This document shows, one piece after another, positions 17,170 through 25,622 of a stretch of DNA of 64,000 nucleotides. This DNA comes from Cyanobacteria bacterium OH_PDB_230 (GTDB lineage Bacteria; Cyanobacteriota; Vampirovibrionia; Gastranaerophilales; Gastranaerophilaceae). Positions within the stretch are counted from its first letter, which is position 1. Each line of letters opens with the position of its first letter. Under the pieces are notes generated by a model, which searched no databases, was not told where the DNA came from, and saw nothing but the letters and a program-made list of their open reading frames with translations. The position numbers and the translations under genes are program-made. Where the stretch lies: positions 1 through 64,000 of the forward strand of contig JAEZSO010000003.1 in the NCBI GenBank assembly GCA_023421795.1, read 5' to 3'.

Positions 17170-18279
17170 ATGAAGAACAATAATGGCGGTAAGCTAGTAG
17201 GTGTAAAGTTTTTAAACGAAGAATCGTTTGATAAAAATTGCTATTTGAATTTGCTCAAAAAAGAACTGGAAAAATCAAGCCTCAGCAGCGACATTAGAGT
17301 TCTGTTAAAAGAAGTGTTCAAAAGTATAGAAACTGATGAATTTATTTTAAATTCTCAAGAGAAAAATTTTATAAGCAGAAACCCAGAAAGCCTTGCGGAT
17401 TATATTATTTATAGATATAAGTTCAGGATATACCCCGAAAAATCCATACTTACAGATTTTCCTGTGTATTTGTTGATAGAACCCACATCTATTTGTAATT
17501 TAAGATGCAAGATGTGTTTTCAGACAGATGAGTTTTTCTCTCAAAAAGAGAATATGGGATTTATAGACTTGGCTTTTTATAAAAGTCTTATAGATCAGGC
17601 GGTAGAAGGTAATGCCAAGGCGCTTACGATGGCGTCAAGAGGAGAGCCTCTTCTTCATAAGGACTTTGATAAAATGCTGGAATATGCAAAAGGTAAATTT
17701 TTTGAGCTCAAAGTGAATACAAATTGCATGCTATTGGATGAACAAAAGGCGCATATGCTTTTAAAGAGTGATGTCACTGACCTTGTTTTTTCAATTGATT
17801 CATCCGATAAAGAGCAATACGAGGGCTTGAGGGTTGGTGCAAGCTTCGATAAAGTGTTAAAGAACATACAAACATTCAACGCAATAAGAGAAAAAGATTA
17901 CCCAGGTTCCAAAATAACGACAAGAATTTCAGGCGTGAAATGTTCTGATGAACAGGATATGAAAAAGTTTGTTGATTTCTGGTCAGAACACGTGGATGCT
18001 GTGGCTTACGTTGATTGTGTGAATAGAAAAGATTCATATAACAATGATGAATCTTTTGCTAATTATCGCTGCAAAACGCTTTGGAACAGGATGTATGTTT
18101 GGTGGAACGGTGTTTGTAACCCTTGTGACTTTGATTATAAGAGCAACCTTGAATTAGGAAATGCAAAAGAAAAGACTTTAAGAGAAATCTGGAACGGCTC
18201 TAAGATGCAAGAGCTTAGGAAAAACCATGTTAACGGAAAGAGGGCAGAGCATCACCCTTGTAATGTTTGTGAGTTATAA
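17170..18279 (+). CDS. Radical SAM/SPASM protein, classical layout (369 aa)
   Basis: Radical SAM enzyme. A ~95-residue N-terminal region precedes the [4Fe-4S] motif CNLRCKMCF (Cys109, Cys113, Cys116). The SPASM domain is at the usual C-terminal position, with cysteines in VWWNGVCNPCD and CNVC and the GNAKEKTLREIWNG segment. It differs in domain order from the large array after 34 kb. Its stop is immediately followed by the ATG of a Gfo/Idh oxidoreductase, so the two probably act on one substrate, perhaps a sugar. Substrate unknown. Confidence 0.85.
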   Translation: MKNNNGGKLVGVKFLNEESFDKNCYLNLLKKELEKSSLSSDIRVLLKEVFKSIETDEFILNSQEKNFISRNPESLADYIIYRYKFRIYPEKSILTDFPVYLLIEPTSICNLRCKMCFQTDEFFSQKENMGFIDLAFYKSLIDQAVEGNAKALTMASRGEPLLHKDFDKMLEYAKGKFFELKVNTNCMLLDEQKAHMLLKSDVTDLVFSIDSSDKEQYEGLRVGASFDKVLKNIQTFNAIREKDYPGSKITTRISGVKCSDEQDMKKFVDFWSEHVDAVAYVDCVNRKDSYNNDESFANYRCKTLWNRMYVWWNGVCNPCDFDYKSNLELGNAKEKTLREIWNGSKMQELRKNHVNGKRAEHHPCNVCEL

Positions 18280-19233
18280 ATGAAATTTGGACTTATAGGT
18301 TTTGGAAATCATGCTGTAAAACTTGTGGATATAATAGGTTCACAGATAAAAGGCGTTAAATATAAGCTTTATAACCACAGGACAGGTTATAATAAAAGTT
18401 TAGAAAACCTTGAAAACGTCTTTTCTCTGGAAGAACTTTTCGACTGCGATGCGATTTTCATAACATCACCTAATGACACTCATTTTAAATATCTTAAATC
18501 ATTGATTGAAAATTATGACGGATACATATTCTGTGAAAAGCCACCCGTTACAAACGAAGCGGACCTGAAATACCTTTCTGAAATCAGCGATAAAGATAAA
18601 AAAAGAATATATTTCAATTTTAACTATAGGTTCAGCCCTTATTTTGAAAGCCTGAAAAAAGACTCTGAAAAGTATTCTCTGGGTAAATTAATCACAGCTT
18701 CAATCATTCAAGGCCACGGGCTTGCTTTCAAAGAATGTTACAAAGGCAGCTGGAGAAGCGATAAAACGCTGCATAAGATGGGTGTTTTTGAAAATTATTC
18801 TATACATTATTTTGATATGTTTATTTATTTGTTCGGATGCCCTGAGAAATATATAAATTTAACCTCGTCTCAATCGCCATATGGAGATTCCATCGACAAC
18901 TCAACCTTCACATGCCAGTTCAAAAACAGCTCTACTTTGACTGTTTCAACAAGTTACACGACTCCAAAAGTAAACAAGCTTACTTTTGTTTTTGAAAACG
19001 GCATTATTGAATTTGATACAAACAAAAGAATTTACGCTCCTAGAGAGTACTTTGATGACAAGGGGCTTTTTGCTCTGCCTCCTCTCATAGCAGAAGAAGA
19101 ATTGTCAGAATCTTTGCATGAAGACACCCTGATTGCATCTGTAAAGTATTTTATTCAGACAGTCAAAAACAATAAAGATTTTGAACTCAATGCATTTGAT
19201 TCTAGCGTGTGCACAAACAATCTTTTGTTTTGA
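18280..19233 (+). CDS. Gfo/Idh/MocA-type oxidoreductase (317 aa)
   Basis: NAD(P)-dependent dehydrogenase family that mostly acts on sugars and inositols. The Rossmann motif is at the very N-terminus (FGLIGFGNHAVKLV), the cofactor-contacting segment FITSPNDTH follows, and the family signature CEKPP is near residue 88. The typical C-terminal substrate domain is present. The start codon directly abuts the stop of the radical SAM gene. The 3' end overlaps the convergent panE gene by 32 bases. Confidence 0.85.
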   Translation: MKFGLIGFGNHAVKLVDIIGSQIKGVKYKLYNHRTGYNKSLENLENVFSLEELFDCDAIFITSPNDTHFKYLKSLIENYDGYIFCEKPPVTNEADLKYLSEISDKDKKRIYFNFNYRFSPYFESLKKDSEKYSLGKLITASIIQGHGLAFKECYKGSWRSDKTLHKMGVFENYSIHYFDMFIYLFGCPEKYINLTSSQSPYGDSIDNSTFTCQFKNSSTLTVSTSYTTPKVNKLTFVFENGIIEFDTNKRIYAPREYFDDKGLFALPPLIAEEELSESLHEDTLIASVKYFIQTVKNNKDFELNAFDSSVCTNNLLF

Positions 19234-20149
19234 TAAAATCTGTTTCAATTTCTTTTATTTTGTTGAAGGCAAATTCATTAAAAGGGGTCTTAATTCCAAG
19301 CTTTCTGCCGAGTTTTATGATTTCTCCTGAAAAGATATCGACTTCTGTTTGTCTTTTGTTTTCTATATCTTGAAACATCGATGACTTGAGCCCTGGAGGC
19401 ATCTTGTCTATTACTTTGAATGTTTGTTCTATAAAGGATTCATAACCTTTTATACCGATTGCTTTTGCTATTTCAACAGCTTCACTCATAAGGTTTAGTG
19501 TCAGATCCCTCGCTTCTTTTGATTCTTGCATTTTTTTATAATCGGCATAAAAAACAGCGCTTGCCTGATTGATGCCTACATTGATAACAAACTTCTGCCA
19601 CATCGAAGACAACATATCTTCAGGTATTAAATAATCTATTCCAGCTGAATCGAAAACTTCTTTTACTTTAGATACCTTGTCAGAGAGTTCTTTATTATTT
19701 TTTTCACCGAAAACAATTTTTCCTATACCGTCATGAGAAACCTTTCTGCCGTCTTTTACGCTGGCATGGCCTATAAAATAAGAGTACAAGACTTTGTCAG
19801 TACCGAATTCATCAATCAGGACTCTTTCTGAAGAAATGCCATTTAAAAGAGAAAGGATTACGGTATCTTCTTTGACAAACGGTCTTATCATTTTGACAGC
19901 ATCAGAAAAGGTGTTATTTTTAGTCGCAATCAATATGATGTCGGCTTTTTTTTCGTTATCGGTTTCTAAAACATAATTAAAATCATATTTTTCTGCATTG
20001 AAAACAAGAGGATTATTTTTATATTTAAAGAGCCTGTCTTGATTTATCAAGATTCTGAGCGATTCAGGATCTTTCTTGTGAAACTTCGCTGCGTAGATAG
20101 AGCCTATAGCTCCTAATCCAATTATAAGAATATTTTTAGTTTGTTTCAT
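19202..20149 (-). CDS. panE: 2-dehydropantoate 2-reductase
   Basis: NADPH-dependent enzyme of pantothenate (coenzyme A) synthesis, reducing ketopantoate to pantoate in the cytoplasm. It has the N-terminal GLGAIGS motif, the catalytic lysine in MWQKFVINVG (near residue 185), and the C-terminal SSMFQDIENKRQTEVD segment with the substrate-binding glutamate. At 315 aa it is full length. A GAGAGGT site precedes the ATG. Other panBC genes are not in the window. A more divergent relative lies at 60640-61623. Confidence 0.88.
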   Translation of the reverse strand: MKQTKNILIIGLGAIGSIYAAKFHKKDPESLRILINQDRLFKYKNNPLVFNAEKYDFNYVLETDNEKKADIILIATKNNTFSDAVKMIRPFVKEDTVILSLLNGISSERVLIDEFGTDKVLYSYFIGHASVKDGRKVSHDGIGKIVFGEKNNKELSDKVSKVKEVFDSAGIDYLIPEDMLSSMWQKFVINVGINQASAVFYADYKKMQESKEARDLTLNLMSEAVEIAKAIGIKGYESFIEQTFKVIDKMPPGLKSSMFQDIENKRQTEVDIFSGEIIKLGRKLGIKTPFNEFAFNKIKEIETDFIKTKDCLCTR

Positions 20150-20308
20150 TAAGACCTCTCGATTGCTAAATTATACCAAAATCAAGGCCAGAATTTCTCC
20201 TATTCTTAACAATAATATAGATTTTTTTAATCGTGGATGACATTTTGTTATGTTTTTATTATGATTTTAATTACCTGAAATAAAAATTGATTTAACAAGG
20301 AGATAAAA

Positions 20309-20809
20309 ATGGAAGTCATTTTAAGAAAAGATGTTCAGAACATCGGTGAAGCTGGCGATATAGTTACAGTAAAAGACGGTTATGCCAGAAACTTTTTATT
20401 ACCACAAAATTTAGCTGAAAAAGCAACTAAAGGTGCTATTCAAAATAGAGAACAAAATATTGCCAGAATCAAAGCTAAACAAGAAAAATTACATGCTGAA
20501 GCTTTAGAATTGGCCAAAAAGTTTGAAGAATTGGCTGTTATCGAACTTACTGCCAAAGCTGGAGAAAGCGGAAAACTATTCGGTACAGTAACAACTAAAA
20601 AATTAGCTGAAGAAATCAAAGAAAAATTAGGCGTTGAAATCGATAGAAAAAATATCTCTCTTGACGCTCCAATCAATAAAGTTGGTAAATTTACAATGAT
20701 GATTAAATTAACTTCTAAAGTAAAAGCTAACTTGGATGTAAGCATTGTTGCTTCTGAAGTTATCAAAGAAGCGGTTGAAGTTGAAGAAGAAACAGCTTCT
20801 GAAGAATAA
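20309..20809 (+). CDS. rplI: 50S ribosomal protein L9
   Basis: Ribosomal protein of the large subunit that binds 23S rRNA and helps keep frame. The signature N-domain is clear (MEVILRKDVQNIGEAGDIV, then KDGYARNFLLPQ). A long connecting helix rich in Lys/Glu follows, then the C-domain, and an acidic tail VEEETASEE. At 166 aa it is slightly longer than the E. coli protein because of that tail. A consensus AAGGAG site precedes it. It is not next to rpsF or rpsR here. Confidence 0.97.
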   Translation: MEVILRKDVQNIGEAGDIVTVKDGYARNFLLPQNLAEKATKGAIQNREQNIARIKAKQEKLHAEALELAKKFEELAVIELTAKAGESGKLFGTVTTKKLAEEIKEKLGVEIDRKNISLDAPINKVGKFTMMIKLTSKVKANLDVSIVASEVIKEAVEVEEETASEE

Positions 20810-20837
20810 TCAAATAGAATCTTCTAAGGGTATAAAG

Positions 20838-20872
20838 TAAGCCAAAGTTAAATCTGAGGCTTATTTTTTTTT
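20838..20872 (+). terminator. Terminator after rplI
   Basis: Stem TAAGCC (20838-20843) with GGCTTA (20858-20863), then nine T. It overlaps the last codons of the convergent GtrA gene. The stem is short, so it is a moderate terminator. Confidence 0.6.
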
Positions 20873-21313
20873 GAAAACAAAATATTTATTTACCAGAAAA
20901 CCTAAGATAAGGTATATTCCCATAGAAATTATTATGGCGATATTGTCGAGAACTTTTATTTCCGAGACAGAAAATGTCCGGGATAATTTTATAACGGCTT
21001 TGCTTAGTATTGGTATAAAAACCAAACCTTTTGAAACGGCCCACCCTAAAAAATATGAAAAGGCGTAACTTGGAAGCATCGTGATTAAAAACTTAAAAAA
21101 CAAAATCCAGCAATTGGTATCCTCACAGTATTTAAAAGTAAAGATTTTATTTAAACAGAAAGAAACGCTGATACCTACTATATAAGCATATGCTGAAGAA
21201 GCCAAATAAGATTGAGAAAAAACATTCAAGGATATATAAGCAGTAGAAATCCCGGCCAAGGTATTTATGACCCCAACGAGGCAATATCTTATAAATTCTC
21301 CTGAAACTCTCAT
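20861..21313 (-). CDS. GtrA-like membrane protein (150 aa)
   Basis: Small protein with four predicted membrane helices of the GtrA family, which is thought to flip or present lipid-linked sugars during glycan synthesis. The first helix has the typical RYCLVGVINTLAG pattern; the second helix region ends SFCLNKIFTFKY, a family hallmark. The start is uncertain: ATG at 21313 fits the usual family length, while a TTG at 21355 would add 14 residues; neither has a good ribosome binding site. Confidence 0.75.
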   Translation of the reverse strand: MRVSGEFIRYCLVGVINTLAGISTAYISLNVFSQSYLASSAYAYIVGISVSFCLNKIFTFKYCEDTNCWILFFKFLITMLPSYAFSYFLGWAVSKGLVFIPILSKAVIKLSRTFSVSEIKVLDNIAIIISMGIYLILGFLVNKYFVFKKK

Positions 21314-21362
21314 CCCAAAAGCATAATTGAAAATTTCTATATTGTAAATAAACAAATTTTGC

Positions 21363-21391
21363 TTTCAAAAATAAAGAAGTAATAATATAAT
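21363..21391 (+). promoter_or_regulatory. Promoter giving a nearly leaderless mRNA for 21400
   Basis: TTTCAA (21363-21368) and TATAAT (21386-21391), 17 bases apart. The -10 box ends only eight bases before the ATG at 21400, so transcription should begin at or next to the start codon. Confidence 0.5.
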
Positions 21392-21399
21392 GAACTTCT

Positions 21400-21984
21400 A
21401 TGTTTAATAAATACGAAGAATACTTGCAATTTTTAGATTCATATCTGAAAACATATTTTGAGGCACAAAAACCTTATATAAACTGTAAGGCCGGATGCGC
21501 TTACTGCTGTAAGTTGGGCGAGTACCCTGTCTCGAATTTGGAATTCAGTTATATGATGTTTGGTTTTAGTTTCCTCAATAAAGAGATAAAGGATGAAATT
21601 TCATCAAACATAATGATTTTAAAAAACGAAGTAAAGAAGCCTGCTACTTTTTACAGATGCCCTTTTCTTATGGAAAACTCCTGCAGCATCTACAAATATA
21701 GGCCCATGATCTGTAGAAGCCACGGCTTATTGCAATTCAGGTATGATAATGACGACAATTGCCACTTTAACATTCCGGGCTGCGTTGAAGAAGGACTTAA
21801 TTACAGCAACGTATACGACCCCGTAACCAAAAAAATTTCCAGTGAGAAATTTAGCAAATTGGATACTGATCTTGAACCTTGCGCATACAACGTCGGGCTT
21901 AAATATCTGTTGAAAAACGAATATACAGAAAAATTGAATTTGGAATTCGGCGACGCAAAAATACTTATAGAATGGCTTCGTTAA
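21400..21984 (+). CDS. YkgJ-type cysteine-cluster protein (194 aa)
   Basis: Protein of the YkgJ family, which binds zinc or an iron-sulfur cluster through a CxxCC core. The cysteines are visible in NCKAGCAYCCKLG (near residue 30), in RCPFLMENSCSIYKYRPMIC (residues ~85-105), and further residues toward the C-terminus. It is 194 aa long and has no signal peptide. There is no ribosome binding site and the promoter -10 box is too close for an untranslated leader, so translation may be leaderless. Molecular function is not established for the family. Confidence 0.82.
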   Translation: MFNKYEEYLQFLDSYLKTYFEAQKPYINCKAGCAYCCKLGEYPVSNLEFSYMMFGFSFLNKEIKDEISSNIMILKNEVKKPATFYRCPFLMENSCSIYKYRPMICRSHGLLQFRYDNDDNCHFNIPGCVEEGLNYSNVYDPVTKKISSEKFSKLDTDLEPCAYNVGLKYLLKNEYTEKLNLEFGDAKILIEWLR

Positions 21985-22063
21985 AAAGCTGGAAATTATC
22001 TGTGGTTTATGATTGAATTACAAAGAAACTGAATGAAAGAAATAGGATGAGAATAAGACCTTA

Positions 22064-22171
22064 CCAAAAACGCTGTTTTTACACAAACTAGAAGACTTTA
22101 ATGTAAATATTAATGCCGCTTTCCGGCATGTGATTTTTATATAGCCTTCTAATTTAAACAGTTAGAGGGCT
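22064..22171 (+). ncRNA. Candidate structured leader, copy A
   Basis: The sequence starts with CCAAAAACGCTG and holds three stem-loops: a weak one (22098-22113), ATGCCG-CTTTC-CGGCAT (22113-22129), and a 10-bp stem (22143-22152 with 22162-22171). The same order of elements occurs at 23874-23982, with compensatory base changes in the stems, upstream of a second copy of the same small ORF. It does not match a riboswitch class I know. Confidence 0.5.
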
Positions 22172-22258
22172 TTATTTGTATCAAAATGTAATAAATATTA
22201 AAAAAATAGCAATTATTATCATTCACAAAATTTAAATAAACAACAGGAAGCAATTAAC

Positions 22259-22339
22259 ATGAAATATAACCTACAAAATATACAAATAAAGGCAAATGCC
22301 CCAATTGTTGAATTAATGAATCTAATTTGGGGTCTATAA
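22259..22339 (+). CDS. Conserved 26-residue small ORF, copy A
   Basis: Short reading frame with an AGGAAG site and the product MKYNLQ followed by NIQIKANAPIV and ELMNLIWGL. A second copy at 24020-24100 keeps all residues from position 7 to the end while its DNA differs; in that segment every base change (Val, Asn, two in Leu, and the stop codon) is synonymous. That pattern means the peptide itself is selected. The C-terminal half is hydrophobic and could associate with membrane. It ends 29 bases before the large membrane protein at 22369, so it may be a leader peptide, a small partner protein or a secreted peptide. It resembles no family I know. Confidence 0.7.
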   Translation: MKYNLQNIQIKANAPIVELMNLIWGL

Positions 22340-22368
22340 TACTCTGTTTGTATAGAAAAGGAAAATAA

Positions 22369-23736
22369 ATGCCGATAACATCAATAGCGCCAAAAGCAAT
22401 ATCTATATTAGGAAACCCATCTTCTCTGGTACCAATAATGGTAAAAGATGGAGTCGCCTGTGTCAGCCTTACTAATTACGCTTACAATAATGGTGGAAAG
22501 GTTGAGGCACTAGATAGAGGAATTGATGAATTCGGAACAGCTGCTATTTGGATTGGCGGTATTCCTTTTTTCAAAAAATTGATTGATAAAACAGTCTATA
22601 AAATGTCGAATATTAACCCTGATATTGATATTAGAATCATAAGAGATAAACAATATTCCGATTGGGCAAAGAAGAATGCTCAAGGAATTATCAATGAAAA
22701 AACCGGGCAAACAGTACTTTCTGCAATAGAAGGTTCTTTAAATAAAGCATCAAAAGCAAAAGGCCTTTATCTTGGCAAGATAATTGCTTCTACTGCGTTA
22801 ACTTTAGGCTCTTATTTTGCTCTTACAAAATTTAGACAAAAAACGACACAAAAAAGAGTAGAAAAAGAAATACTTGGCGCAAAACCTGCTCAAACAACCG
22901 ACAAAAATCAACAAAAATCCGATAAGAAAACTTCAGTAGATTCTGAAGGTAAAAATGTAACTTTCAATTCAGTGTTCGCTCCTTTTGTGAACAAACAGCC
23001 ATCTTTCAAAGGACTCGGCAGTAGTTTGGTGGATGGAATTTTATTTAACCCTGTTCACAATATGAAGCTCATCGATGCAGGCATATCAGGTCAAAGACTT
23101 GGTCAATCAAGAAATTCAACAGAATTAGCTGAATATGCAATAAAAGAAGGCGCATTGTTCTGCTTTATTTACTTCTTGGGTGATGCGATCCAAAAAGGTG
23201 TAAACAGTTTATCAGAAAAAGTATTCAAAAAACCAATAGATTTGGATATAAAAGTACTTATGTCCGAGGACATTAAAAATGGATTGAAAAACGGCAAGAT
23301 AGCTGAAGAATTAAGTAAAATACCTGTAAAAGAATCAAACCTTACGGATGTCCTTGATTTTATCGTTAAAAACCCTGAAAATATAGTCGTGAAAGCAGCT
23401 AAGCAATCAGGAATTATTTCTACCCTTAAAAATGCTGAAGGTAAAGAAATTGTTGACGTTTCTAAATATATTTCCAAAGATGCATTCTATGGCATCGCTA
23501 ACAATCTCAAAAAAATTGATTCGTATTTTTCAAAGTCAGGAATTAATATAGAAAGCTTTATGAAAAAAGCAAAAGGACTCAAAGTCGCATCTGTGTTCTG
23601 CAATGTTCTCTCAAGCTGTTTCGTGCTCGGCTATGTGGTTCCTGAATTAATGTATGGTTACAGAGAAAAGAAAAGAGGAAGCAAAAAATTCCATGTTGCT
23701 GAAGACATAAAGAATACTGAAGGTGTAAAGGCATAA
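22369..23736 (+). CDS. Large predicted membrane protein, duplicated module copy A (455 aa)
   Basis: Unrecognised protein with several hydrophobic segments: AAIWIGGIPFF near residue 55, STALTLGSYFAL near 140, FCFIYFLGDAI near 265 and VFCNVLSSCFVLGYVVPEL near 410. The middle carries a lysine-rich region and the motif QPSFKGLGSSLVDG followed by IDAGISGQRL. The copy at 24135 matches at the start (a SIFSALGNN-type versus SILGNPS opening with PI(I/M)VKD), the glycine-rich WIGGIP segment, the SFKG/SFGG motif with DAGISG, and the C-terminal segment ending in YGYREK/YMFREK. An AAGGA site precedes the ATG. Function unknown. Confidence 0.7.
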   Translation: MPITSIAPKAISILGNPSSLVPIMVKDGVACVSLTNYAYNNGGKVEALDRGIDEFGTAAIWIGGIPFFKKLIDKTVYKMSNINPDIDIRIIRDKQYSDWAKKNAQGIINEKTGQTVLSAIEGSLNKASKAKGLYLGKIIASTALTLGSYFALTKFRQKTTQKRVEKEILGAKPAQTTDKNQQKSDKKTSVDSEGKNVTFNSVFAPFVNKQPSFKGLGSSLVDGILFNPVHNMKLIDAGISGQRLGQSRNSTELAEYAIKEGALFCFIYFLGDAIQKGVNSLSEKVFKKPIDLDIKVLMSEDIKNGLKNGKIAEELSKIPVKESNLTDVLDFIVKNPENIVVKAAKQSGIISTLKNAEGKEIVDVSKYISKDAFYGIANNLKKIDSYFSKSGINIESFMKKAKGLKVASVFCNVLSSCFVLGYVVPELMYGYREKKRGSKKFHVAEDIKNTEGVKA

Positions 23737-23873
23737 TTGCTAACAAAACCAAGAACTACTACAAGGTTAACATTTATTAATCCCTGTCCTTCTACCACTA
23801 GACTTTTTATTAAAGTTATGTTTAACTAAAATAGAAAGAAATGTGAAAGAAACATCATGACGATTAGAATATG

Positions 23874-23982
23874 CCAAAAACGCCGCCCATACAATGAATT
23901 GAAGGCTTTGCGATAACGCAATACCGTTTTTTGGTATTTACAAATTATAAAAAGCCTTCTACTTAAAAAAATAGAAGGCTTT
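23874..23982 (+). ncRNA. Candidate structured leader, copy B
   Basis: The counterpart of 22064-22171. It starts CCAAAAACGCCG, then has a hairpin TTGCG-ATAA-CGCAA (23908-23921), a hairpin ATACCG-TTTTT-TGGTAT (23921-23937) and an 11-bp hairpin (23951-23961 with 23972-23982). The segment GAAGGCTTT at 23901-23909 could pair with AAAGCCTTC at 23951-23959 as an alternative to that last hairpin, which is the arrangement of an attenuator. Confidence 0.5.
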
Positions 23983-24019
23983 TAGTTTATAGAAAATAAA
24001 TGACAAACAGGAGAACATA

Positions 24020-24100
24020 ATGAAAAATACACGACGTAATATACAAATAAAGGCAAATGCCCCAATTGTAGAATTAATGAACCTAATTTGGGGTTTGTAG
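24020..24100 (+). CDS. Conserved 26-residue small ORF, copy B
   Basis: Preceded by a good AGGAG site six bases from the ATG. The product begins MKNTRR and then matches copy A (22259-22339) residue for residue (NIQIKANAPIV then ELMNLIWGL). Only the second to sixth codons differ in amino acid; later base differences are all silent, including TAA to TAG at the stop. The paralogous large membrane protein follows 34 bases later. Copy B has a more basic N-terminus (RR), as expected for a membrane-associated or exported peptide, but that is inference. Confidence 0.7.
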   Translation: MKNTRRNIQIKANAPIVELMNLIWGL

Positions 24101-24134
24101 TACAAACTTTGTATATGGAGAATAAGTAAATTTA

Positions 24135-25613
24135 ATGAACATAACATCAATATTTTCAGCACTAGGAAACAATTCAACTTTATACCCTATTATTGTAAAA
24201 GATTCCATTGATAACACCGGAAGAGTCATGATGGCCTATAAAGAAGGTTCTAAAAATGGCAAAAACTATGGAATGTATGATGCAAGAGAAAGATTCATAG
24301 AAGAAAACGCAACATCGCTTGTCTGGCTTGGCGGAATACCCGCTTTAAAATTGTTATACGACAGACTTGTAACCAATAAGGTTTATAAATTCAAAAACAT
24401 AGAAGCATTAGGCAGCGGCTTTGATAAACAAGGCAAAAGAGCTTTAGCTGATACTAATTTAAATCTTCTTGCAAATGACGGACTCCAAACCTTAAAAGGG
24501 AATGTAGACGGCATCAGAGAAGCCGCAAAAAGCAATGATGTGTTGAAAAAATTGGTTGAGCAAGCCGATAAAATCCTTGAAAACCCGGCTAAATTCAAAA
24601 AAGTTCAAGCACTTAAAATGGCTATAACTACTGTGGTACCACTTGTTACCGTAGGGTTTTTACTTCCAAGATTTATTCAGAAATTGACCAAAAAAATATA
24701 TAGAAAAGACATAACCCTAGAAAACCAGCAGAAAAAAGCAAGTTCTATAGTGAGTTTTACTGAGCATCCAAAAGTTTTCTCTGAATTTACAAAACAGGGT
24801 AATTCCAAAAAGTCGGTAAGCTTTGGCGGCAAACTTTCAACTTCGCTTGTGAATATTTTCAACAATTCTGTGTATAATCAGGCCATTTTAGATGCGGGTA
24901 TTTCAGGCGGAAGAATCTACACAGGAATAAATACAGCGGATAAAATTGAAAAAGGTATAAAAGAGGCTGGTGTAGTGTTCTTTATATATCTTGGCGGAAG
25001 AATAGTAGCTAACTTCTTGGAAAAAATAGGGGAAAAAATCGGTATGCCGATTTCTCTTGATTCTAAAATATTAGAAGATAAAAGTTTCCATAAGAAAATT
25101 ATTGATCTGGCAAAAACGGTTAATCCTGAAGAAAAAGCGAAATTAAAAAAGGAATTTCTCCATTTTGTTGGAGATGATGAAAAATCTATACTTTCTTTTA
25201 TCGATAACCAAGTTAAAAATGGAGTGGAAAACAATTCATTTAAAAATGCAACATTAAAAGCTGCTCAAAATTTAGGTGATTTGAGCCTGGTCGAAGGTGT
25301 TAAAAACCCTCTTAAATATGTTGATACCAAAAAAATCAAAAACCTAAATACATCTTTATCTGAATTTGTTGAAAAAGCATTAAGCAAAGGCTCTGTAGAA
25401 GAAGTAGAAAAATTTATTAAAAAAGCGCTTAATACAAAAAGAAGCAGTATTGTTCTAAATCTTGCATTATGCAGCATCGCAACTGCTTATGTATTGCCAA
25501 AAATCCAATATATGTTCAGAGAAAAATATACGAAGTCAACTAATTTACCATCTCTTCAAACATACGCTGAACAAATAGAGGAAGAAGAAAAAGCCGCTGC
25601 AAAAGCATCATAG
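24135..25613 (+). CDS. Large predicted membrane protein, duplicated module copy B (492 aa)
   Basis: Paralog of the 22369 gene, with the same order of segments: LVWLGGIPALKLLY near residue 60, AITTVVPLVTVGFLLP near 160, the SVSFGGKLSTSL motif with LDAGISGGRI near 235, VVFFIYLGGRIVANFL near 280, and a C-terminal SIVLNLALCSIATAYVLP segment. The middle is charged and helical. The start codon has only a distant GGAG, 14 bases upstream; no in-frame alternative start exists because a stop lies just upstream, so translation could depend on coupling to the small ORF. Function unknown. Confidence 0.7.
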   Translation: MNITSIFSALGNNSTLYPIIVKDSIDNTGRVMMAYKEGSKNGKNYGMYDARERFIEENATSLVWLGGIPALKLLYDRLVTNKVYKFKNIEALGSGFDKQGKRALADTNLNLLANDGLQTLKGNVDGIREAAKSNDVLKKLVEQADKILENPAKFKKVQALKMAITTVVPLVTVGFLLPRFIQKLTKKIYRKDITLENQQKKASSIVSFTEHPKVFSEFTKQGNSKKSVSFGGKLSTSLVNIFNNSVYNQAILDAGISGGRIYTGINTADKIEKGIKEAGVVFFIYLGGRIVANFLEKIGEKIGMPISLDSKILEDKSFHKKIIDLAKTVNPEEKAKLKKEFLHFVGDDEKSILSFIDNQVKNGVENNSFKNATLKAAQNLGDLSLVEGVKNPLKYVDTKKIKNLNTSLSEFVEKALSKGSVEEVEKFIKKALNTKRSSIVLNLALCSIATAYVLPKIQYMFREKYTKSTNLPSLQTYAEQIEEEEKAAAKAS

Positions 25614-25622
25614 ATATCAATA

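Noticed and set aside
22140..22175. Hairpin 3 of leader A as a plain Rho-independent terminator
   Set aside because: It is followed by only three T before A/T-mixed sequence, so it is listed as part of the leader and not as a terminator.
22064..23982. A known riboswitch (glutamine/downstream-peptide, c-di-GMP, cobalamin) before the small ORFs
   Set aside because: Position before a short peptide gene suggested the cyanobacterial downstream-peptide type, but the conserved bases of those classes are not visible; only the hairpin order is.
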